DNA from: Nocardia nova SH22a
GTDB lineage: Bacteria; Actinomycetota; Actinomycetes; Mycobacteriales; Mycobacteriaceae
DNA length: 64,000 nucleotides
Direction: 5' to 3'
NCBI RefSeq assembly: GCF_000523235.1
Contig: NZ_CP006850.1
Coordinates: 1,550,001 to 1,614,000 of the forward strand
The notes under the pieces were generated by a model. That model saw nothing but the letters and a program-made list of their open reading frames with translations, did no database searches and had not been told where the DNA came from. The position numbers and the translations under genes were made by a program. This document shows, piece by piece, positions 44,827 through 54,200 of this stretch. How positions within the stretch are numbered: position 1 is the first letter of the stretch; each line of letters opens with the position of its first letter.

Positions 44827-44907
44827 TGCAGCAATGATCCGGATTTCGGCATCCTCGATCCAGTGCTTTTCCCGTCGCGTTGTGAGTGACGTGCGAATCG
44901 GGTGGCG

Positions 44908-46356
44908 TCAGCTCGCCTCGCGCTGGTCGCGGTAGGTCTCCAGGAGTCGCAGCCACACCTCGCCGATGGTGGGGAACGCCGGTACCGCATGCCACAGCCG
45001 GTCGAGTGGGACCTCGCCGGTGATGGCGATGGTGGCCGAATGCAGTAGTTCGGCCACGCCGCGTCCGGCGAAGGTGGCGCCGAGGACGATCTGCCGCTGC
45101 GGGTCGATCAGGATGCGGGCCCGGCCCCGGTAGCCGGGATCGTGCTGGATCGCACCGGCCACCAGGCCGATGTCGTAGTCGACCACATCCACCGTCCGTC
45201 CGGTTCGTGCCGCGTCGGCGGTGGTGAGCCCGACCGCCGCGATCTCCGGGTCGGTGAACACGACCTGCGGCACCGCCTCGTGGTCGGCGGTCGCGACATG
45301 GCGGCCGTACCGCCCGGTGTCGAGCTCCGAGCCCAGCGCGCGGGCGGCGATCACGGCCCCGGCGACTCGCGCCTGGTATTTGCCCTGGTGGGTGAGCAGA
45401 GCGCGGCGGTTCACATCACCGACCGCGTACAACCATTCACCCTCGATACCGGCGACGGTGAAGGTGTCGTCGGTGGTGAGCCACACGCCCGGAGCGAGGC
45501 CGACGGTGCCGAGGCCGAGATCGCCCGTGCGGGGAGCGCGCCCGGTCGCGAGCAGCAACTCGTCGGCGGTCAGGTGCGTGCCGTCGGCCAAGGTGAGATG
45601 GACGACGCCGTCGGTGCGCTCGGCGGTGGTGATGGTGGTCTCGAAACGCAGATCCACTCCGGCCTCTCGCAGTCGTTCGGCGACCAGATCCGCGGCGAAA
45701 TCCTCGACCCGCCCGAGCAGTCGCGCGTCGCGGGCGATGAGGGTGACCTGTGCGCCCAGCGCCTGCCAGGCGGCCGCCATTTCGGTGGCGACCACGCCCG
45801 CGCCGAGGATCGCGAGCCGACCCGGGACTTCCTGTGCGCTGGTGGCTTCGCGACTCGTCCACGGCCGCAAGGCATCCAGGCCCGGCAGCGGCGGCAGTGC
45901 GGCGGTGGTGCCGGTGCATACTGCCACCGCGTGCCGGGCGAGCAGGCGCACTGTGTTGCCCTCCGGAGTGTGCACCGCGACCTGCTTGGGTCCTTCGAGG
46001 CGGCCGTGGCCGCGCACGAGGTCGACGCCGACCGACTCGAGCCAGTCGAGCTGACCCCGGTCGTTCCACTCGGCCGCCATCCGGTCACGATGTTTCAGGA
46101 CCGCGGCGGCGTCGAGCGGGCTCGAGATCGCGGTGCCGACGCCGGGGAAGTGCGCGGCTTCGCGGTAGAGGTGCGCCGGGCGCAGCAGCGCCTTGCTCGG
46201 TTCGCAGGCCCAGTACGAGCATTCGCCGCCGACGAGCTCGGACTCCACGATGACTGTGCGCAATCCGGCGGCGCGGGTGCGGTCGGCCACGTTCTCACCG
46301 ACCGGCCCGGCCCCGATCACGACGACGTCATAGGTCTGGATATTACTGTCGGACAT
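44908..46356 (-). CDS. FAD-dependent pyridine nucleotide-disulfide oxidoreductase
   Basis: 482 residues, class I disulfide reductase. FAD GAGPVGENVA near 16-25, redox pair in CSYWACEPSKALLRP (Cys-x4-Cys near 46 and 51), NAD(P) GAGVVATEMAAAW near 182, ATGRAPRTGDLGL, GDVNRRALLTH. The C-terminal dimer domain ends without the usual HAHPT: the sequence is WHAVPAFPTIGEVW, so the His-xx-Phe-Pro variant is present. Resembles mercuric reductase-like or dihydrolipoamide-dehydrogenase-like proteins; substrate unknown. Follows the VOC gene after 18 bp. Confidence 0.88.
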   Translation of the reverse strand: MSDSNIQTYDVVVIGAGPVGENVADRTRAAGLRTVIVESELVGGECSYWACEPSKALLRPAHLYREAAHFPGVGTAISSPLDAAAVLKHRDRMAAEWNDRGQLDWLESVGVDLVRGHGRLEGPKQVAVHTPEGNTVRLLARHAVAVCTGTTAALPPLPGLDALRPWTSREATSAQEVPGRLAILGAGVVATEMAAAWQALGAQVTLIARDARLLGRVEDFAADLVAERLREAGVDLRFETTITTAERTDGVVHLTLADGTHLTADELLLATGRAPRTGDLGLGTVGLAPGVWLTTDDTFTVAGIEGEWLYAVGDVNRRALLTHQGKYQARVAGAVIAARALGSELDTGRYGRHVATADHEAVPQVVFTDPEIAAVGLTTADAARTGRTVDVVDYDIGLVAGAIQHDPGYRGRARILIDPQRQIVLGATFAGRGVAELLHSATIAITGEVPLDRLWHAVPAFPTIGEVWLRLLETYRDQREAS

Positions 46357-46374
46357 CGGTTCTCGTATCCTCGG

Positions 46375-46821
46375 TCAGCGGCCGGGGGCGCGCTGAGTGA
46401 CTTCCTGCAGGAACCAGCCGTTACCGTCGGGATCGGTGAACGCGGCGAACGAGCCGTAGCTGCGTCGCTCGGGATCGGCGCCCGTAACCCGGCTCGCGGT
46501 CCCGGCGTGATGGAAGATGCCGGTGGCATCGCGGAACGGACCTTCGACGGCAATACCCTGCGCGGTCAACTCGGCGACCGCCTTCTCGATATCGGTGACG
46601 ATCAGGTGCAGCCCGTGCAGACTGCCGGGCGCGGCGCCGCTGACACCGGTACCCAGGATGATCGAGCATTCCGAACCGGGCGGGGTCACCTGGACCACCC
46701 GATAGCCGTCGTCGACCGGGAAATCGGCGTCGAGCCGGAACCCGAGCCGTTCGGTGTAGAAGGTCTTGGCGCGATCGACATCGGTGACGGGCAGTACGAC
46801 TACTTCGAGTTTCATATCCAT
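46375..46821 (-). CDS. VOC-family (glyoxalase/bleomycin-resistance fold) protein
   Basis: 148 residues: MKLEVVVLPVTDVDRAKTFY opens the first beta-alpha-beta unit, HGLHLIVTDIEKAVAELTA the second, and FTDPDGNGWFLQEV closes it with the late Glu. ATG 46821 lies 9 bp after AGGAGA; an ATG two codons in also fits. Precedes the flavin oxidoreductase in one transcript. Substrate unknown. Confidence 0.9.
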   Translation of the reverse strand: MDMKLEVVVLPVTDVDRAKTFYTERLGFRLDADFPVDDGYRVVQVTPPGSECSIILGTGVSGAAPGSLHGLHLIVTDIEKAVAELTAQGIAVEGPFRDATGIFHHAGTASRVTGADPERRSYGSFAAFTDPDGNGWFLQEVTQRAPGR

Positions 46822-46874
46822 GATCTGTTCTCCTGCACTATGTTTCGAGATGAGTTCACCGGCGCACGGCCGGG

Positions 46875-47069
46875 TCAGCCCGCGCGGTCGCCGGTATCGC
46901 TCCCGTGGATCCGTACGACGGCCGGACGCGCCGCATCCGCGGTGGGCCGGGCCTGGATGGCGCCGAGGCCACAGGCGAGAGCGAGACCGCCACCGGCCAC
47001 CGCGGTGACGACGACAGCGGCGGCCCGGGGCAGCGGCCACCACTTTCCGGTGCGCGAGATGTCGGCCAT
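46875..47069 (-). CDS. small single-helix exported or membrane protein
   Basis: 64 residues. MADISRTGKWWPLPR followed by a hydrophobic helix AAAVVVTAVAGGGLALACG (about 16-34), then a polar tail to GDRAG. Start ATG 47069 behind GGAGG at a spacing of 10. It lies 53 bp upstream of the VOC gene on the same strand. No family recognised; the coding call rests on the ribosome-binding site and the clean signal-anchor pattern. Confidence 0.5.
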   Translation of the reverse strand: MADISRTGKWWPLPRAAAVVVTAVAGGGLALACGLGAIQARPTADAARPAVVRIHGSDTGDRAG

Positions 47070-47185
47070 GAGCCTTCGACCTCCGAGGACGTGGAGCGGT
47101 TTGTGTGCTCTCCACTGTTCATCCGTCGAGGTCCCGCCCACATCCGTCAGATGACGCTGTCGGCGACGTAGTTGCCTGTCACACT

Positions 47186-47332
47186 ATGAACATGAGGGTC
47201 GAGAAGAGTGTGTATCTCGATGAGGAGCAGGCATTGCGGCTGAAGCAGGCGGCTGAGGCGACGGGGCGGTCCGCAGCGGATCTCATTCTGGAAGGTGTCG
47301 ATCTCGTGCTGCTACGCGCTGCGCGAGGGTGA
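47186..47332 (+). CDS. ribbon-helix-helix (CopG/antitoxin-type) protein
   Basis: 48 residues: RVEKSVYLDEEQALRLKQAAEATGRSAADLILEGVDLVLLRAARG, a complete RHH fold (beta strand, two helices). ATG 47186 or 47192; TTGCCT and CACTAT upstream may be its promoter. No toxin gene follows; the next gene is convergent and belongs to DUF2283. An orphan antitoxin or a small autonomous repressor. Confidence 0.8.
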   Translation: MNMRVEKSVYLDEEQALRLKQAAEATGRSAADLILEGVDLVLLRAARG

Positions 47333-47339
47333 GGCTCCT

Positions 47340-47561
47340 TCACCGGCCCGGGGACAGTGCCGCGCGCAGGAGCGCATCCGGCAGGACCGCGCCCGCGCCG
47401 ATGATCTCGATGCCGAGCAACACGTCCTTGTCGTCGAAGTCGAGCACCATGTCGGCACCACGAAGGGGGACAACCTGCTGCCGGACCGCCTCGCCCTCGC
47501 CGAGGGGGTGCTTCAGCGCGAGGTAGGCGGCATCGGCGTACGGGTCGTAGGTCACGTGCAT
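47340..47561 (-). CDS. DUF2283 protein
   Basis: 73 residues, MHVTYDPYADAAYLALKHP at the start and VLDFDDKDVLLGIEII in the middle, the two hallmarks of DUF2283. Its stop is 7 bp from the stop of the convergent RHH gene. It lies 26 bp downstream of narI and may be on that transcript. A longer frame on the same strand is the shadow of narI. Function unknown. Confidence 0.85.
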   Translation of the reverse strand: MHVTYDPYADAAYLALKHPLGEGEAVRQQVVPLRGADMVLDFDDKDVLLGIEIIGAGAVLPDALLRAALSPGR

Positions 47562-47587
47562 GTGGAGAGTCTCGCAGTTCCGAGCGG

Positions 47588-48325
47588 TCAGCGGGTCGGC
47601 GGTACCACCGGGGACTGCCAGGCGCGGGCGTACTTTCGCTTGTTCGTGGTGCCGGCCGGTTTGCTGCGGTAGACGACGTAGGGGCGCACGAGGTAGCCGA
47701 CGGGGGCGCTGAACATGTGGACCAGGCGGGTGTAGGGCCAGATGCCGATGAGGGTGAGCACGATCAGGCCGTGGGCCTGGAAGGTCCAGGGGGTGCCGAC
47801 CATCAGTTCGGGATGGGGGTGTGCGGTGAAAAGGCTGCGGAACCAGGGGGATACGGTCTCGCGGTAGTTGTAGGTGCCCCACAGCAGATTGCTGCCGACC
47901 GTGTTGAGCAGGCCGGTGATCAGGGCGGCGGCCAGCAGCACGTACATGAACTTGTCGTTGGTGGTGGTGGCCCTGCGGACCGCGGGGATGCTCAGGCGAC
48001 GGTAGGCGAGGATCGCGATTCCGGCGATCACGGCGAGGCCCGCGACCGAACCCGCCGAGACCGCGACCACGTGGTAGAGATGCTCGGAGATGCCGACCGC
48101 ATCGGTCCACGACTGCGGAATCAGCACGCCGAGAACATGTCCGCCGATCACACCCAGCATGCCGAAGTGGAACAGCGGACTGCCCAGCCGCAGCAGCCGG
48201 GACTCGTAGACCTGCGAAGACCTTGTGGTCCAGCCGAATTGGTCGTTGCGGTAGCGCCACAGATGCCCCAGGACGAACGAGGTGAAGGCGATGTAGGGCA
48301 GGGTCGCCCAGACGGTGGAACTCAT
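47588..48325 (-). CDS. narI: respiratory nitrate reductase gamma subunit (cytochrome b)
   Basis: 245 residues, five membrane helices. Membrane anchor that oxidises menaquinol and passes electrons through two b hemes to NarH. Heme-ligand His candidates: FHFGMLGVIGGH near 52-63 and HGLIVLTLIG near 185-194. ATG overlaps the narJ stop by 4 bp. Last subunit gene of the narGHJI operon. Confidence 0.95.
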   Translation of the reverse strand: MSSTVWATLPYIAFTSFVLGHLWRYRNDQFGWTTRSSQVYESRLLRLGSPLFHFGMLGVIGGHVLGVLIPQSWTDAVGISEHLYHVVAVSAGSVAGLAVIAGIAILAYRRLSIPAVRRATTTNDKFMYVLLAAALITGLLNTVGSNLLWGTYNYRETVSPWFRSLFTAHPHPELMVGTPWTFQAHGLIVLTLIGIWPYTRLVHMFSAPVGYLVRPYVVYRSKPAGTTNKRKYARAWQSPVVPPTR

Positions 48326-49071
48326 CGTCGGTCTCCGGAGGTGGCGAAAGGCGCTGCGGTGCCGCAGCTATCGTTCGAGGGCGGGGAATACAGGTCGGGG
48401 TTCATGGCGGGATGCATCGTCTCGCTGTTGAGCGAGTACGGCTCCAGCCCGACATCCTCGTCGGGCGGGCCCTGCGCGGCCAGTTCGGCGATCCGGCGGC
48501 GATCGGCCGTGGTGGGCGGCGGCAGCGTCGCCAGCACGGCGGCCAGGGCATCGGCGTACGGGGAGCCGCTGTCGGTGAGCGACAGCCGCAGCATCTCCAG
48601 CACCGGCACGTGCTCACCGAGCAGGCGTTCGCCGCCGACCGGATCGACGGTGGCGGCGAATTCCAGCAGCACCGGAAGATGGTCGGGCAGTTCATGATCG
48701 GAAAGCTCGGCCCCGGCGTGCCGGTAGGCGTGTTTGAATCGCAGCAGCGCCATGCCCCGTTTGCGGGTGTCGCCGTAGGCGTAGTAGGTCAGATGCAGGC
48801 TGGCCCGGCGGCGTAGATCGAAGGTCTCGACGTAGTCCCGCGCCAAGGTGTGCGCATCGGTGGCGGTGAGGTGGGCGAGCAGCCGGGACAGGTTCTCGCG
48901 CACCGGATTCGGGAGTTCGGAGATCGCATCGGACATCGTGTCGAGCAGAGCCAGCGATTCCGGCCGGGGATAGTCGAGTATCAGCGCCGAGATGCGCCAC
49001 ACCAGCAGTCGGCCGCGCTCGGACATCTCGACGACCGGGGTGGGGCGCTTGCGCAGTTTCAGCAAATTCAT
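48322..49071 (-). CDS. narJ: nitrate reductase molybdenum cofactor assembly chaperone
   Basis: 249 residues, all-helical chaperone that holds NarGH while the molybdenum cofactor is inserted and before docking to NarI. YVETFDLRRRASLHLTYYAYGDTRKRGMALLRF near 80-112 is the family core. The tail from about residue 205 is Pro/Ser/Asp-rich and variable. ATG 49071 behind GAGAGGA, overlapping a small upstream ORF by 4 bp and narI by 4 bp. Confidence 0.94.
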   Translation of the reverse strand: MNLLKLRKRPTPVVEMSERGRLLVWRISALILDYPRPESLALLDTMSDAISELPNPVRENLSRLLAHLTATDAHTLARDYVETFDLRRRASLHLTYYAYGDTRKRGMALLRFKHAYRHAGAELSDHELPDHLPVLLEFAATVDPVGGERLLGEHVPVLEMLRLSLTDSGSPYADALAAVLATLPPPTTADRRRIAELAAQGPPDEDVGLEPYSLNSETMHPAMNPDLYSPPSNDSCGTAAPFATSGDRR

Positions 49072-49322
49072 CGTCGTCCTCTCCGTGCGTGCGCCGCGTC
49101 CACCGCGATCGAGCGATGGTCGGCATCGCATCCGCACTCCAGGCTGCGCGGATCCGGAACAGTGCGGCGCCGTCCACCGACCTCACCGGACGCCGCGCCC
49201 TGCTCACCGGACGGCCTCGACCTCATCGTCGCTCCACGCGGACCCACACCGGCGGATGCCAGGCGGATACTCGCGACTGGTCGATCGGCCGGGGCGTTGT
49301 GTGCGGCAAAGGTTTTCGTCAC
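49068..49322 (-). CDS. 84-residue ORF bridging narH and narJ
   Basis: GTG 49322 overlaps the narH stop (GTGA) and its TGA overlaps the narJ ATG (ATGA), so it fills the unusual 247-bp narH-narJ gap exactly. The product (VTKTFAAHNAPADRPVASI...) is Arg/Gly/Ala-rich with two Cys (LECGCD) and no known domain. Either a real small coupled protein, or a once-longer narH C-terminus, or a translational bridge keeping ribosomes on the message. Confidence 0.35.
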   Translation of the reverse strand: MTKTFAAHNAPADRPVASIRLASAGVGPRGATMRSRPSGEQGAASGEVGGRRRTVPDPRSLECGCDADHRSIAVDAAHARRGRR

Positions 49323-51133
49323 CGAGGAGTCCCTGTGGTCTCCGGGGTGACATGCTCGTATTCAACCTCGCCACTGCCGTTGGTCCGAGCCCTCCCGTTT
49401 CCGTCGGCGCCGTGTCCATTCGCGCCCCGGTGCCCGTTCGACGCCCCGGAATCAGCGCCTGGCGCGTGACTGTTGGCGGAGACATGCCCATCGGGAGCGC
49501 TCCGATCGCCGTGCGCCGCGCCCCCACCTGCTGTCCCGTTACGCGCCGGAACCAGCCCCTCGGTCGACCCGCCGTTCCAGTTGAGCAGATTGATCCGCGT
49601 CGACTTCTCCTCCGGCGCGGCCATATTCGCATCCACCAGCGCGAACTTCTCCGATGTCACATCGAACGCCGTCATCCCCGGCCCGCCGTCGCCGTCGAGA
49701 CTGCATCCGGTGGCCAGCGAATCCAGTTCGTGCGCCCGCGAGGTCGCACCGGACGGAATCACATACCGGTGTTCGTATTTGGCGATGGCGAGCAGCCGGT
49801 ACATCGCCTCGATCTCCTCCGGTTCGAGGCCCACGGCGCCGGGAATCGACAGATCCGGTTCCTGGCCCAGATTGATCGAGCGCATGAACGCACGCATCCC
49901 CGCCAGCCGCTGCAGGGCCGCGCGCACCGGTTCGACATCACCGGCGGTGAACAGTTCGGCCAGATACTCCACCGGAATTCGCAGGGTGTCGATGGCGCCG
50001 AACAGATTCCCGGCATCCTCCCCGTCGTGCCCGGTCTCCGACAGCACATCCACCATCGGCGACAGCGGCGGCACGTACCAGACCATCGGCATGGTGCGGT
50101 ATTCCGGATGCAGCGGCAGCGCGATCTTGTAGTCCACGATCAGCTGGTAGACCGGCGAATCCTGGGCCGCCGCAATCCATTCCGGTGAGATGCTCGCGCG
50201 TTCGGCCTCCGCGATCACGCGCGGATCGTGCGGATTGAGGAATACGCCGAGCTGGGACGGGTACAGCTGCGTCTCATCGGTGACCGACGCGGCCTCGAGT
50301 ACGGCGTCGGCGTCGTAGAGCAGCACACCGATGTAGCGCAGCCGTCCCACACAGGTCTCCGAGCACACGGTCGGAATGCCGACCTCCACGCGCGGATAGC
50401 AGAACGTGCACTTCTCGGCCTTGCCCGTCTTGTGGTTGAAGTAGATCTTCTTGTAGGGACAGCCGGTGATGCACTGCCGCCAGCCCCGGCATTTGTCCTG
50501 ATCGACCAGCACGATGCCGTCCTCGGCGCGCTTGTAGATCGCGCCGGACGGGCACGAGGCGCCGCAGGACGGGTTCAGGCAGTGCTCGCAGATGCGCGGC
50601 AGATAGAACATGAAGGTCTGCTCGAACTCGAGTTTGACCTGTTCGGACAGCCGCGACAGCAGCGGGTCCCGGCCCACCTGCTCCGGACCCGAACCCAGGT
50701 CGTCGTCCCAGTTCGCACCCCAGGTGACCTTCGTATCCTCGCCGGTGATCAGCGATTTCGGCCGCGCCACCGGCGTGGTGTCCATGGCCGGCGCCGACAG
50801 CAGATTGTCGTAGTCGTAGCTCCACGGGTCGTAGTAGTCCGACACCGTGGGCAGATCGGGATTGGCGAAGATGTTGAGCAGCCGCTTCATTCGCGAACCG
50901 GACTTCAGCGTGAGCCGTCCCCGGCGGTCGAGTTTCCAGCCGCCCTTCCACTTCTCCTGATCCTGGTATCCGCGCGGATATCCCTGTCCCGGGCGGGTTT
51001 CCACATTGTTGAACCAGACGTATTCGGTGCCGCCGCGATTGGTCCACGCCTGTTTGCAGGTGACGCTGCAGGTGTGGCAGCCGATGCACTTGTCCAGGTT
51101 CATCACCATGGCCAGCTGTGCCATGACGCGCAT
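49319..51133 (-). CDS. narH: respiratory nitrate reductase beta subunit (Fe-S)
   Basis: 604 residues. Four Fe-S clusters: CIGCHTCSVTC near 16-26, CEHCLNPSCGASCP near 183-196, CRGWRQCITGCP near 216-227 (Trp replaces one Cys, as normal for the [3Fe-4S] site), and CTFCYPR...CSETCVGR. It carries electrons from NarI to NarG at the inner membrane face. Longer than usual by about 80 residues: a Gly/Ala/Asn/His-rich C-terminal tail from about 520. ATG 51133 lies 8 bp after GGAGGAG. Confidence 0.95.
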   Translation of the reverse strand: MRVMAQLAMVMNLDKCIGCHTCSVTCKQAWTNRGGTEYVWFNNVETRPGQGYPRGYQDQEKWKGGWKLDRRGRLTLKSGSRMKRLLNIFANPDLPTVSDYYDPWSYDYDNLLSAPAMDTTPVARPKSLITGEDTKVTWGANWDDDLGSGPEQVGRDPLLSRLSEQVKLEFEQTFMFYLPRICEHCLNPSCGASCPSGAIYKRAEDGIVLVDQDKCRGWRQCITGCPYKKIYFNHKTGKAEKCTFCYPRVEVGIPTVCSETCVGRLRYIGVLLYDADAVLEAASVTDETQLYPSQLGVFLNPHDPRVIAEAERASISPEWIAAAQDSPVYQLIVDYKIALPLHPEYRTMPMVWYVPPLSPMVDVLSETGHDGEDAGNLFGAIDTLRIPVEYLAELFTAGDVEPVRAALQRLAGMRAFMRSINLGQEPDLSIPGAVGLEPEEIEAMYRLLAIAKYEHRYVIPSGATSRAHELDSLATGCSLDGDGGPGMTAFDVTSEKFALVDANMAAPEEKSTRINLLNWNGGSTEGLVPARNGTAGGGAAHGDRSAPDGHVSANSHAPGADSGASNGHRGANGHGADGNGRARTNGSGEVEYEHVTPETTGTPR

Positions 51134-51165
51134 CAGTGCCGCTCCTCCTGTGAGCGTGATCTCCG

Positions 51166-51290
51166 GTGTGGTGACCTCGTCATGTCAGTACTCCACTTCC
51201 TGCGAGCGTAATCGGGCGCAGTGTGGTGGCCTCGTCATCATGTCAGTACTCCACTTCCTGCGAGCGTTTACGGATCGTGGTGACCTCGTC
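51166..51290. repeat. Tandem duplication of the narG 3' end
   Basis: The segment TGTCAGTACTCCACTTCCTG plus CGAGCG, which encodes the last residues of NarG and its stop, occurs at 51184-51208 and again at 51241-51266. GTGTGGTGRCCTCGTCAT precedes each (51166 and 51221), and a third partial copy of the latter (GTGGTGACCTCGTC) lies at 51277 inside narG. The step is about 55 bp; the outer copy is in the narG-narH spacer and is noncoding. Confidence 0.85.
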
Positions 51291-54200
51291 GCGCTGATTT
51301 CCGGTGGGCCCGTGGTAGTTCAGCGCGAACGACTGCTGCGCGTAGCCGCCGATCAGATGCGTGGGTTTGATCATGATGCGGGTGAGGGCGTTGTGGATGC
51401 CGCCGCGTTTGCCCCTGCCCGCCCGCAGTTCCGGAGTCCCCTCGATCCGCGGCACGTCGACCGCGCGGTCCTGGGCGTGATACATGAAGACCGTGCCCTC
51501 GGGCATGCGGTGGCTGACGATCGCGCGAGCCACGACCACACCGTTGCGGTTGACCGCTTCGATCCAGTCATTGTCCGCCACACCGATTTTCGCGGCATCG
51601 CGATCGGACATCCAGATCGCCTGCCCGCCCCGGGAGAGGGTGAGCATGTGCAGGTTGTCCTGATAGGCGGAGTGGATGGACCACTTCGAATGCGGGGTGA
51701 GGTAGCGGACGGTGACTCCTCGCCGGCCGACCCTGCCGATTTCGGGCTCCCGGAACAGCGCCGACATGTCCAGCGGCGGCCGGAAGATCGGAAGTTGCTC
51801 TCCCAGTTCGATCATCCAGTCGTGATCGAGGTAGAAGTGCTGGCGGCCGGTGAGGGTGTGCCAGGGCTTGAGCCGCTCGGTGTTGATGGTGAACGGCGAG
51901 TACCGGCGTCCGCCGGTTTCGGACCCGGACCATTCCGGCGAGGTGATCACCGGAACGGGCCGGGCCTGGGTGTCGGCGAAGGTTATTCGCTTGCCCTCGT
52001 GTTCGGCGGCCAGATCGGCCAACTCGGTCCCGGTGCGCTGTTCGAGCGCGTGGAACCCCTCCACCGCCAGCCGGCCGTTGGTGGTGCCGGACAGGGCCAG
52101 CACGGCCTCCGCGGCGTGGGTGTCCTTGGCCAGTGACGGGCGGCCCTGTGCGACACCGGAAACCACGGTGCCGTTGACGCCCCGGAGGTAGTCGACCTCG
52201 GCATCGGGAATCGTGGTGACGCCCTTGGTCGTGACGCCGAGTGTTTCGATCAGCGGACCCAGCGCCGCCATCTTCTCGGCCAGCTTCGGGTAATCCCGCT
52301 CCACCACTACGAGTTTCGGCATCGTGCGGCCCGGAATCGGTTCGCATTCACCGGCTTTCCAGTCCAGCACCCGCCCGCGCGCCTGGGCCAGCGCATCGGC
52401 CGAATCGTGCTGGAGCGGCATCGCCACGAGATCCTTGCGCACCCCCAGATGTTTCTCGGCCAGCCAGGAGAAGCCGCGCGCGATGCGGTGGAATGCCTCG
52501 AAATCGGTCTTCGCCTCCCACGGCGGGGAGATGGCGGGGGAGAAGGCGTGTACGAACGGATGCATGTCCGTGGAGGACAGATCGTGTTTCTCGTACCAGG
52601 TCGCGGCCGGGAACACGATGTCGGAGAACAGTGTCGTGGAGGTCATCCGGAAGTCCATCGACATCAGCAGATCGAGCTTTCCGGTCGGCGCCTGCTCACG
52701 CCAGCGCACCTCGGCCGGGCGCACACCGGCGGAATCGTCGGCCTGCAGATTGGAGTCCGCGCCCAGCAGATGCCGGTGGAAGTACTCGTTGCCCTTACCG
52801 GAGGACCCCAGCAGGTTGGCCCGCCAGACGGTGAGTACGCGCGGGAAGTTCTCCGGGGCGTCGGGATCCTCGCAGGCGAAGTTCAGCTCACCGGACTTCA
52901 GGCCGTCGACCACATAGTCCTGCGGCGTCTTGCCCGCGGCCGCCGCGTCGTCGACCAGATCGAGGGGATTGCGATCGAAGGTGGGGTAGCTCGGCATCCA
53001 GCCCAGCCGCGAGGCCAGCGCGATGTTGTCGGCGGCGGTGCGCCCGGCGAAGATGCCCGAACCCAGTGGGGAGGAGAAGGATTCGGAGGTGAACGGGTCG
53101 TAGCGCCACTGGTCGTTGGTCAGGTACCAGAACACCGTGCCCTGCATCTGGCGGGGCGGTCGCTGCCAGTCGAGACCGAAGGCGAGGGTGGACCAGCCGG
53201 TGACCGGCCGGCACTTCTCCTGACCGACGTAGTGCGCCCAGCCGCCGCCGTTGACGCCCTGGCAGCCGGTGAGCAGGGTGAGGGTGAAGAAGGCGCGATA
53301 GATCTGATCGGAGTGGAACCAGTGGTTGGTGCCCGCGCCCATCAGGATCATCGACCGGCCGCCGGAACGGTCGGCGTTGTCGGCGAATTCGCGGGCGATG
53401 CGGATCGCCTGTGCGGCGGGCACTCCCGTGATCTGCTCCTGCCAGGCGGGTGTGTAGGGCGCGGAGTCGTCGTCGTATCCGGTGGCCCAGTCACCGCACA
53501 GGCCCGGACGACCCACACCGTATTGCGCCAGCAGCAGATCGAAGACGGTGGTGACCCGGCGCCCGGCCACCGTCGTCGTGGGCACGGATCGGGTGACGAT
53601 CGCGGAGTCGGCGTCGAAACGCGGGAACTGTACGGCCGCAGCATCGTCGGTGCGGCCGTACAGAGTCGACAGGGGGTCGACCGACCCCAGGTCGAGATTC
53701 CAGCGACCGGCGCCGGAGTCGCCGAATCGGTCGCCCAGAGTTCCGTTGGGCACCACCGGATTTCCGTCGCCGTCCAGCAACACGGTCTTGTGGTCGGCAT
53801 TGTCCACATCGAATTCGGTGTGCCCGGCCGCCGCGAGATCGGCCGCGGTGAGGAACTTTCCGGGCAGCCAGGTGCGGCCCTGGTATTCGCCGTCGCCGTT
53901 CCAGCCGCCGTCGCGTTCGTCGAGTGTGACGAGGAACGGCAGATCGGTGTAGCGCTTGATGTAGTCGTCGAAGCGGGGCGTCGTGCGCTCCACGAAGAAT
54001 TCGCGGAGCACGACATGCCCCATCGCCATCGCCAGCGCCGCATCGGTGCCCGGCCGCGCGGGCAGCCACTCGTCGGCGAACTTGGTGTTGTCGGCGTAGT
54101 CGGGCGAGACCACCACGACCTTCTGACCGCGATAGCGGGCCTCGGTCATGTAGTGCGCGTCGGGGGTTCGGGTGACGGGGACGTTGGAACCCCACATGAT

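Noticed and set aside
47186..47561. Classical toxin-antitoxin operon
   Set aside because: The RHH gene has no downstream toxin; DUF2283 is convergent and not a known toxin.
47562..48260. Long minus-strand extension of the DUF2283 frame
   Set aside because: It reads narI in the wrong frame; the DUF2283 homology begins exactly at the ATG at 47561.
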